A DNA stretch of 12,774 nucleotides from positions 1 to 12,774 of the forward strand of contig SLFV01000509.1 of NCBI GenBank assembly GCA_007124075.1, given 5' to 3'. The notes beneath the pieces are model-generated. The model did not search any database. It saw only the letters and a list, made by a program, of their open reading frames with translations, and was not told where the DNA came from. Source of the stretch: Roseimaritima sp. GTDB lineage: Bacteria; Planctomycetota; Planctomycetia; Pirellulales; Pirellulaceae. The position numbers and the translations under genes are program-made. Of this stretch, positions 1 through 6,346 are shown piece by piece (position 1 is the first letter of the stretch; each line of letters begins with the position of its first letter).

Positions 1-1984
1 CGGACAACAGACGCCCTTCCCGCTCCGCAAATTCCTCCAGTCGCTGAACAGCCAACTCCAATTGGGTTTGATTAGCGGGAAAGCTGGAATGAGGCACGTC
101 GCCGGGCTTCGTCGTTGAGGGTAGCTTACCAATCAAACGGAGGTGATTTTGATAGGCGTTGTGAAAGGTTAATTGGCCGGCAAAGTACAGTGAGTCTCGC
201 CAGACGGGGCTTTCAGGCTCCAGCGTTCCGTCAAACAGATTCGTTTCCAGCAATTCACGGGCCGCGTCGATCTGTCGCTGTTCCGAATGCCCCATCGCGG
301 CAAGCAAACGTGCCTCATACCGCAAGGCGTCGCGAGGGTATTCGACGACGCAGTCCATCAGCGGAGCGAGCGCGGCGGCTGGTTGCCCCAACGACAAAAG
401 CACTCTTCCCTTAGTCAATAACCCACGCGGTAACATGCGGCGGTCCTCGTACTTCAGATAGAGGTCAACCAGCTCCAGCGTGCGTTCCAAATCTCCAGCG
501 TGCTCGTAGGCGTCGATCGCAGCCCACAGCGTTGGAACGTAACTTTTGGACGTGAACCGCAACTTTGCCGCCGCTGCGTGGGCGTCCCCGGCGGCTCGGT
601 ATTGCTCGCGACCGATCACGGACGTGCTGCCTGCGGACTCTCCGTCACGATTGGCAAGCGAGCCTGCCCACTGGGAAAAAATCTTCCCTTCCAGCGTCAA
701 CGCATCGTCCAAAGCCAGCAGCGGCGGAAGACCGCGAACCAAATCGACCGCAACCTCAAAGCTTGCTTGATCTGCTAAGTGATTTGCAACTTCGGTAATG
801 CGGCCACGATAATCCTCCAGACGCATCAGACGCCCGTCGAAAGAACGTGGGTCACCGATCTCACGGACAAGGTATCGAACTGCTTGCAGCACTTCGTCGG
901 GACGGCGTTGTTGCACCAACAATTCGGCTTCCAGCAATCCTCCGGCGGCGGCCTCCGCATTGAATGGACGATGTTGGCGAACGTTGGTGGCCGCCAGAAT
1001 CGCCTCTTCGACTTGCCCCAGTAGTTGATGCGCCTTGACCGCCCACAGCGACGCCTGAGCCACGAGATCGGGAGGCAGTTCACGCTCCAGTACCGTTAAT
1101 TGGGACACGCAGTCCTCTAGCGTTTCCCGTGTTAGCTGATCGAGTTCACGTTGGTCGGAACGTTCAACGCTCGCTTCGGCTTGGGCGATATGCGAGGCAA
1201 CCTCCCAAAGGGTGGCCTCCAGGACAACATCCTGCTTTTTCCCTTCGTCGATCACCTGGCGAAATTGTTGCCGTGCTGCGGGCCATTGCCGGTCCTTCAA
1301 GAGGCCCCGGCCGCGAAATAGTTTTGCCTGCTCGATTAGCGGTGAATCCGCGGGCAACCACTCCAGCCAACGCTCGGCAGATTCGACCGCCGCATTCCCG
1401 ATGACCTCGCCTGCCCGTAGTTGCGCTTCAATCAAGAGCGGTTGTAACTGTAATCGCTCCGCTGGCGCAATTTTGATCGCCGCGCCCAAGGACTTTGCGG
1501 CTTCGCCATGCTCGCCCTGGCTAAATAACGCGATTCCCAACAAACGTCCCCCTTCGCCTTCGAAACCCTGCGGAAACCCAAGTTTCTGCGCTGACTGGAG
1601 GTAGGGAATCGCTTGATCCAATGCTAACCGCCAGGCAGCCAGATCATCGTCGGGATCGGCACTTGCCGCAGTCCCCGCCCCGATAAAGAAGTCGCGTCGA
1701 GCCCGAAGCTCCTCCATGGCATCGGCGTCATCCGAGCCAGCCGTGCCATCAAACTGAATCGTCCTTGCCAGCCCCGCGCTGATCGCCGGACGCCCCGCCG
1801 AATACTCGACCGCCGCAAATTTCAAAATCTGCTCCGCGTCGGGTTGCTGTGAACGCGCCCACACGGTCAGCAACGTTGCAAAGGCGCTGACCGCAGTTAT
1901 TGCAGCAACCAGTAACATCGTTAACGCTAACCCACTGATCGGCTTTCCCGGTGGATCTGTCGACGCTGCGGCGCGTTCAACCAT
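1..1984 (-). CDS. Membrane-anchored TPR-like helical-repeat protein (3' end outside window)
   Basis: The reading frame starts with ATG at 1984 (MVERAAASTDPPGKP) and stays open to position 1, giving 661 codons; the C-terminus lies outside the window. Residues about 17-42 form one hydrophobic segment (GLALTMLLVAAITAVSAFAT), so the protein is probably tethered to the inner membrane with the rest outside the cytoplasm. The remainder is almost all alpha-helical, with TPR-like helix pairs. Examples are around residues 125-180 (IALFSQGEHGEAAKSLGAAI), 215-250 (LLKDRQWPAARQQFRQVI) and 520-560 (LLTKGRVLLSLGQPAAALAP). Such repeats usually hold protein partners; no catalytic motif is visible. It lies 107 bp downstream of the YCF48-like gene on the same strand, so co-transcription is likely. 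An ATG further upstream (around 2014) is out of frame. The TPR assignment is by eye and the partner is unknown. Confidence 0.82.
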   Translation of the reverse strand, partial: MVERAAASTDPPGKPISGLALTMLLVAAITAVSAFATLLTVWARSQQPDAEQILKFAAVEYSAGRPAISAGLARTIQFDGTAGSDDADAMEELRARRDFFIGAGTAASADPDDDLAAWRLALDQAIPYLQSAQKLGFPQGFEGEGGRLLGIALFSQGEHGEAAKSLGAAIKIAPAERLQLQPLLIEAQLRAGEVIGNAAVESAERWLEWLPADSPLIEQAKLFRGRGLLKDRQWPAARQQFRQVIDEGKKQDVVLEATLWEVASHIAQAEASVERSDQRELDQLTRETLEDCVSQLTVLERELPPDLVAQASLWAVKAHQLLGQVEEAILAATNVRQHRPFNAEAAAGGLLEAELLVQQRRPDEVLQAVRYLVREIGDPRSFDGRLMRLEDYRGRITEVANHLADQASFEVAVDLVRGLPPLLALDDALTLEGKIFSQWAGSLANRDGESAGSTSVIGREQYRAAGDAHAAAAKLRFTSKSYVPTLWAAIDAYEHAGDLERTLELVDLYLKYEDRRMLPRGLLTKGRVLLSLGQPAAALAPLMDCVVEYPRDALRYEARLLAAMGHSEQRQIDAARELLETNLFDGTLEPESPVWRDSLYFAGQLTFHNAYQNHLRLIGKLPSTTKPGDVPHSSFPANQTQLELAVQRLEEFAEREGRLLS

Positions 1985-2091
1985 ATGCGGTGCCTCGCAA
2001 GACCAGTAGACCGTCGCTCGTTGCGAATAAGTTGTCCATAGAAAGCATAGCCTACGTTTGAAGGTTGCAGGTCAAACGCGTGATGAAATCG

Positions 2092-5000
2092 CTACCGAAA
2101 CTGTGCTGCCCGCCAGTTTTCGGCCGTTGGCATCACCGCCGGATAAACCTCCTGCCCGGGTTTTAATAGCATGCCCTGAACGTTCCAAGTGCTTTGTTGA
2201 ACCGGTGGTAATTCCGTCAAATCATCCCTGCGAATCGCGGCTTCCAGTGTCCAGACATTGTCGACTTCATGGACATCGACGTACCAAGTCGGGTGCCATG
2301 CGGTAAAGCCATCACAGCTATCACGCGTTCGCCCCCAGCGGTCCGTTTCCAAACAAAACGCGCTGGCCAAATGACCGGTCGTATCTAATCGCAACAGGAA
2401 CCGATGCTCGTTGGTTAAATCGGCGTCCCTGGATCTGTGCCCCACTTCGGCGGGGCCGGAAATGGTTGATGGAAAACTGGGGCCCTGGACCGAAAAGTAC
2501 AGATGCTGCGAGTCATAGGCCAGGCGGAGTGAGTACCCCGAAGGTGTTTGCCAAGGAGGTGTCTCCCAGCAGGCATCGTCCAGCCGACCGTCCAAGAAGG
2601 GTCGTTGGGTGACCCGTGCAATCGCAAGCGTATTTTCCGCTGAGGACTGAAAAAAAGGTTTCCAGATTTTTAGATGCGGGTTGCTGATAACCTGCGTTAA
2701 AACACCGTCGCCTCGCGACCGAAATTTCTCCGGCTGAGAAAGACGTGCTGGATTCTTCTCCGCAATCACGATGCGAGGATCAAAGTTCCAAACCAAGTCC
2801 GTAGCTGCCTTGGATGATTGAGTAAGCGAACCTGATGACTCGGCCGCACTGGCTGCAGCCTGCTGCGCGGTAACCGCTGGACGCAAGGGAGAAACATCAC
2901 CGGTGGCCACCGCTGCGAGACGAGACGTCTGTGGTTTCGAATCACTGTCGAACGGCGATAGCCGGACCGCCTGTTGGATCATTGCGGCAGACGGTTTCGC
3001 GTCCAGGCGGGCCTGTGTTAGCTTTCGCCATGGTTCACTTTGCTCAATCACCGTCAATTGAAATGACGCCCAGCGGCCCAGGCTGCTGCGGGGCATCGAT
3101 TCGGCTGTTACTTGCAGTGTCTGGCGATACAAATGGGGCTGATCCGCATGCTGGCATGAACGCAGAATTTTCCTGGCCAATCGACCACGGTTTTCGCTGG
3201 GAGTCTGCCGCAGCACCAATCGCAAACGTTGGACGTAGGACCCCTGACGGTCGCCGTCTGCGATCATGCGCCCAATCATTGCGTCCTCACTCCCCCTGGC
3301 CTGCAAAATTTGCAGTGACCGACGACTGGAACCGCGATCCATCTTCCGGGTTTCCTGGCCGTTACTGCGGACAAATCCGTCCATCAAATCCTGAATCGGC
3401 TTTCCCAGCGGCAACGTGGCATCGTGGGTGCGACGAAACGAAGAGGGCGGCCAGCGTTGGGGGATGCCCGGCCATAGCGCCAACACATCCGCCTGCAGAT
3501 CCGATTGCAATACGCCGGAATTGGGCAGCAGCGCACGTTCGTTAAGATTCCACTCCGAATAGGACGGTTCGGTCGGCTCCAGAACTCTTGTAACCTCATG
3601 TCGAATCGCTTGGTCGGTCCATGCGCGTCGCGTACTTCTGGCGATGCCCTCCGATAACACCAGCACACGGGGCTGGTAGGCGGAGATCGCGGCCTGTGCA
3701 GCGCAGTGCTTGCTTGCGTCCCCCAGTCCGTCGGGCGACCATGAAAACACCTCGCCTGCGCCCAAACCCGCAGCCAATTGACGCAAGTGTGACCAGGGGT
3801 CGGGCAAGCAGGGATCGGCCGGTGGTGGCATCTCCGGCACGCCGATCACGACGCGGCGACCACGCTCCAAGGACTCTCTGCCAACCAACATCCAAGGGAT
3901 GTCTTCGGGCGACTGCGCAATCACCATGACCGCAGCGTGAAATGAACCACCGCGTTGGATTCGCCACGACTGCCCGCCATCGCGCGACGCAAGAATGGTC
4001 CCAAATGCCCCCACTGCCCATGCCCGTTGGGTGCCATGCGCCGTGATTGCATGCAGGGGGCTTGTAATCGGGGTATCCCCTGTCGTTGTGGTGCCGTCGG
4101 GCTGAACCCGAACCACTTCATTGCCCGGTACCCCAGCCAGCCAAATCGTTGCGGAGTTGTCGCTGCCCAGCGTATCCGCCGAAACGGCGCAATGATGGAA
4201 CTGCGTTTTGCCAGGGACTGTGACCTCGCGTGACCAAGTCCTGCCACGGTCGACACTGATGGTCAGTTGATTGCCGGTCGCCAGCCGTGCGCTGGTTGCG
4301 GACAAACTCAACGCACGCAATCCCGCAGCCGACAACACCATACTCGCAGGCTGTTTGACGGAATCGAAACGTTCCACCACGCCGTCGCTGCCAATGACTT
4401 GCAGCTCCGATTTTCCGTCACCTGCTAGCTGTTGAATCCGGGTGGTCTGCTGGGTCACGACTGCATTCCACGAACGTCCACCGTTGTAACTGACCAAAAT
4501 CGCAGAACCATGAACCAGTGAGTAATCTCCCGCAACGACGATGGTCCCATCCAAATGGACGCGGACGTCGCGCAAGCACGGCAGGTCGACTTCCAGTCGC
4601 CTCCAGGTGACACCACCATCACGCGTCAGTAACGCAACCCCGCGACTGATCAGCGTATCAGGTTCGTAATAACCACCGACGACAACCCCGGTGGAGGCAT
4701 CCGCGAAATCGACCGCGAACAGGGGGGCAAGCGTGCCACTTTGCTGATAATCCCAGTGATCGCCACCGTTGAGCGTGTGGAGAATCGTTCCCCGATCTCC
4801 AACCGCCCAGCCACGATCGGCATCAACAAACACGAGGTCCCGCAACGAAGCGTCGTCACGCAACCAGGGAACGGCGGCGTACTGAGCAAAGCCGGTGAGG
4901 TCCGCAGTCGAGTGGGAACGGGTCGGCGACGATTGTTCAGGATGAAGTAGCGGTGAGCCTTGGGAGAGTGATCGCAATGTTTGCGCCTGCGTGACCGCCG

Positions 5001-5214
5001 CGTAAGCCCCCAACCAAACCAGCAAAAAGCAAACAACCGTCGCCACGGTCAAACCATTCGGTTTGCTCGCAAAAGATGGTTTGAAAATGCCGTAGTTTCG
5101 CATTTCGCTTGCCGGCTGCGGATTCCTGGTCGTCGCGTTTCGCTCCGCGAAAGCAGTGTCTGGCAATGCTGGTTTTGCGGAGAAAAAGGCGAATAGACCT
5201 TCTCTTCTTCCCAT
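2092..5214 (-). CDS. Membrane-anchored YCF48/BNR-repeat protein with PIG-L-like middle region and C-terminal CBM9-like domain
   Basis: From the ATG at 5214 this is 1040 aa. Residues about 52-76 are a hydrophobic anchor (LTVATVVCFLLVWLGAYAAV). Residues about 115-420 hold five YCF48/Asp-box-type repeats: GWAVGDRGTILHTLNGGDHW, then short TRDGGVTW, SYNGGRSW and VDRGRTW copies, then AWAVGAFGTILASRDGGQSW. These predict a beta-propeller, as in Hcf136/YCF48 assembly factors. Residues about 425-542 follow the layout of a PIG-L/LmbE deacetylase but carry SPED where the family has HPDD. A helical stretch follows (about 620-760). Residues about 860-1040 resemble a CBM9-like/DOMON sugar-binding domain (FLDGRLDDACWETPPW, LRLAYDSQHLYFSV). 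The frame is open upstream to a TTG at 5508, but that part does not look like protein. I chose 5214 because a GAGG lies 10 nt upstream; ATG 5103 (MRNYGIFKPS), just before the anchor, is a real alternative. Photosynthesis is not implied. Function is probably extracytoplasmic assembly or glycan binding, by inference. Confidence 0.85.
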   Translation of the reverse strand: MGRREGLFAFFSAKPALPDTAFAERNATTRNPQPASEMRNYGIFKPSFASKPNGLTVATVVCFLLVWLGAYAAVTQAQTLRSLSQGSPLLHPEQSSPTRSHSTADLTGFAQYAAVPWLRDDASLRDLVFVDADRGWAVGDRGTILHTLNGGDHWDYQQSGTLAPLFAVDFADASTGVVVGGYYEPDTLISRGVALLTRDGGVTWRRLEVDLPCLRDVRVHLDGTIVVAGDYSLVHGSAILVSYNGGRSWNAVVTQQTTRIQQLAGDGKSELQVIGSDGVVERFDSVKQPASMVLSAAGLRALSLSATSARLATGNQLTISVDRGRTWSREVTVPGKTQFHHCAVSADTLGSDNSATIWLAGVPGNEVVRVQPDGTTTTGDTPITSPLHAITAHGTQRAWAVGAFGTILASRDGGQSWRIQRGGSFHAAVMVIAQSPEDIPWMLVGRESLERGRRVVIGVPEMPPPADPCLPDPWSHLRQLAAGLGAGEVFSWSPDGLGDASKHCAAQAAISAYQPRVLVLSEGIARSTRRAWTDQAIRHEVTRVLEPTEPSYSEWNLNERALLPNSGVLQSDLQADVLALWPGIPQRWPPSSFRRTHDATLPLGKPIQDLMDGFVRSNGQETRKMDRGSSRRSLQILQARGSEDAMIGRMIADGDRQGSYVQRLRLVLRQTPSENRGRLARKILRSCQHADQPHLYRQTLQVTAESMPRSSLGRWASFQLTVIEQSEPWRKLTQARLDAKPSAAMIQQAVRLSPFDSDSKPQTSRLAAVATGDVSPLRPAVTAQQAAASAAESSGSLTQSSKAATDLVWNFDPRIVIAEKNPARLSQPEKFRSRGDGVLTQVISNPHLKIWKPFFQSSAENTLAIARVTQRPFLDGRLDDACWETPPWQTPSGYSLRLAYDSQHLYFSVQGPSFPSTISGPAEVGHRSRDADLTNEHRFLLRLDTTGHLASAFCLETDRWGRTRDSCDGFTAWHPTWYVDVHEVDNVWTLEAAIRRDDLTELPPVQQSTWNVQGMLLKPGQEVYPAVMPTAENWRAAQFR

Positions 5215-5238
5215 AGATTTGCAGCCTCGGAACGAACG

Positions 5239-5529
5239 ATGACCTTCCCAAAAGTCACTAACGGCTGGCTTATCGAAGGAGATATTGGCGAACACGATGC
5301 TTCCTTGCTGGGTCGCGAGCGGCTGGGAAACGAACAGACATCGGCTGGCGATTCCCCTGCAATGCGTCCAATTGAATACATAATCTGGGGCTATTTGCAA
5401 AGACGAATAGACGAAATGCGGAGCCCCGGTACCCGGATGATTCGCTTGCGCGTTGTGGCTGCGATTGTCGCTGCAGCATTTACGATTCTTGGGGGACAAG
5501 CTTCCCAAGTGATCCGCCTGAATGACTAG
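5239..5529 (+). CDS. Possible small protein with C-terminal hydrophobic segment (doubtful)
   Basis: An ATG-started frame of 96 codons lies in the divergent intergenic region. Its translation starts MTFPKVTNGWLIEGDIGEHD and ends with a hydrophobic stretch (LRVVAAIVAAAFTILGG, about residues 71-87) that could be a tail anchor. The composition is more balanced than in most shadow frames here. Against it: no clear Shine-Dalgarno sequence, no recognisable family, and it occupies the space where the leftward gene's promoter is expected. I cannot assign a function. It could equally be chance open frame. Confidence 0.2.
   Translation: MTFPKVTNGWLIEGDIGEHDASLLGRERLGNEQTSAGDSPAMRPIEYIIWGYLQRRIDEMRSPGTRMIRLRVVAAIVAAAFTILGGQASQVIRLND
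5488..5509. promoter_or_regulatory. Palindrome CTTGGG-N10-CCCAAG, possible operator
   Basis: CTTGGG (5488-5493) and CCCAAG (5504-5509) are perfect inverted arms around a 10-bp spacer, with two further G-T pairs if folded as RNA. It lies about 90 bp before the cytochrome start and 275 bp before the YCF48-like gene start. No T-run follows on either strand, so an intrinsic terminator is unlikely. A regulator-binding site between divergent genes is possible; the assignment is inference. Confidence 0.3.
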
Positions 5530-5597
5530 CTTGGATTACAATGTCGATTCTTCACCGAAAACAATCGCTTCGAACCCGGAATGGAATGGAAACGAAC

Positions 5598-6077
5598 ATG
5601 AAAACAACTTCACTTTTGCTAGCGATCCTCTGTGGCATCTGTTCCGTCAGCCAGCCTGCCAACGCTGAAGAAATCACGTATCGCAAGCATATTCGACCTT
5701 TGTGGGAAACACGCTGCAGCCAGTGTCATGATAGCGATGCCCCCTACTTGGGCGAATTCCAGGAGGATAAGCAACGGTACATTGACCAGGATCTTGGCCC
5801 CAGGATGGATACCTATGCGGACTTGTTGCACTTCGTCGGCTGGCCCGATACGGGGGCGATCATGCGTCGCTTGGACGATGGACAAAATCACCCCGATGGT
5901 AAACCAGGCAATATGTACATTTACTTGGGAGATACCGACCAGGAACGCCAGACAAACCTAGAGGTGTTCAAAGCTTGGATCGGACCCGCCGCCTGGAATC
6001 TGAATCGTTGGAAACAACGCGGCAACGCCCCGGCCATCACCAAAGATCAGCTAGAGCGATTAAAGGTTGCCTACTAA
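5598..6077 (+). CDS. Small secreted mono-haem c-type cytochrome
   Basis: The chosen ATG at 5598 gives 159 aa with a clear Sec signal peptide (MKTTSLLLAILCGICSVSQPANA, cleavage about after residue 23). Alternative starts at 5541 and 5586 only add a polar extension in front of it. A GGA lies about 7 nt upstream of 5598. The mature protein carries one haem-c attachment motif, CSQCH (C40, C43, H44); the haem should be attached outside the cytoplasm. Met70, Met89 or Met106 could be the sixth ligand. A distinctive run, GWPDTGAIMRRLDDG (residues 81-95), follows an aromatic/acidic stretch and looks like the core of a conserved family that I cannot name. It likely transfers electrons in the periplasm. 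It lies upstream of a second haem protein on the same strand, suggesting a redox partner, though the 269-bp gap allows separate transcription. Confidence 0.85.
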   Translation: MKTTSLLLAILCGICSVSQPANAEEITYRKHIRPLWETRCSQCHDSDAPYLGEFQEDKQRYIDQDLGPRMDTYADLLHFVGWPDTGAIMRRLDDGQNHPDGKPGNMYIYLGDTDQERQTNLEVFKAWIGPAAWNLNRWKQRGNAPAITKDQLERLKVAY

Positions 6078-6092
6078 GTGACATGCGCGGGA

Positions 6093-6166
6093 TGGCGCTA
6101 GCCAACGGCCCGTTGTACCAGGCCGGACGAATGCAAAGCCGGCAGCTAACGCCGTGCCGCTTACAA
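6093..6166. repeat. GC-rich structured intergenic element, possibly a dispersed REP-like repeat
   Basis: Within the 269-bp gap between the two haem-protein genes, about 74 bp contain several short self-complementary parts. These are the palindrome GCTAGC, the hairpin AACGG-C-CCGTT, GCCGG (6122-6126) pairing with CCGGC (6139-6143), and CGGCA (6140-6144) pairing with TGCCG (6155-6159). The last two share bases, so alternative folds are possible. The core GGCAGCTAACGCCGTGCCGC resembles repeats I recall from intergenic regions of Rhodopirellula-type genomes; that is memory, not a search. No second copy occurs in this window. It might also help end cytochrome transcription, but no T-run follows. 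The rest of the gap (6167-6346) has an isolated TATACT (6245-6250) without a matching -35 box. Confidence 0.35.
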
Positions 6167-6346
6167 GCGTCGTCGACAACTGCCAACCGATTCCACGCAA
6201 TCAGCTACGATATGACGCATCCCGCGCCTGCCACGAAGTGGCGTTATACTGAAAAGAAGACTTTCGCGTCGGGAGTCATGTCGTGCTGGCGCAAGGCTCC
6301 CGTGTAGAAATGTTTGTCCGCCCCTCCTTGTTGTGATCCTGGCCTG

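Larger units (their letters stand above)
5215..5597. other. Divergent intergenic region
   Basis: This 383-bp stretch separates the leftward YCF48-like gene from the rightward cytochrome gene, so both promoters should lie here. I see one clear palindrome (5488-5509) and one weak small ORF (5239-5529). A TACAAT at 5537-5542 could serve as a -10 box for the cytochrome gene, but no good -35 box lies 16-18 nt upstream. The minus-strand frame continues from 5214 to a TTG at 5508, yet its translation is rich in Cys, His and Ser with no hydrophobic signal, so I treat it as non-coding. Confidence 0.5.

Noticed and set aside
2931..3545. 204-codon plus-strand frame opposite the YCF48-like gene
   Set aside because: It is fully contained in a well-supported minus-strand gene; the translation is Pro/Arg/Gly-rich as expected for an antisense shadow and has no recognisable motif.
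2092..5214. A photosynthesis gene because of the YCF48-like repeats
   Set aside because: YCF48/Asp-box propellers are common in non-photosynthetic bacteria, and nothing else in the window concerns photosystems.
5215..5508. N-terminal extension of the YCF48-like protein to a TTG start at 5508
   Set aside because: The extra 98 residues contain no signal or domain, are rich in Cys/His/Ser, and use a TTG start without a clear ribosome-binding site; the membrane anchor lies after 5103.
6310..6336. Nine-codon ATG frame (MFVRPSLL) just upstream of the DUF1592-family gene as a leader peptide
   Set aside because: It is short, has no ribosome-binding site and no run of regulatory codons; chance occurrence is the simplest explanation.
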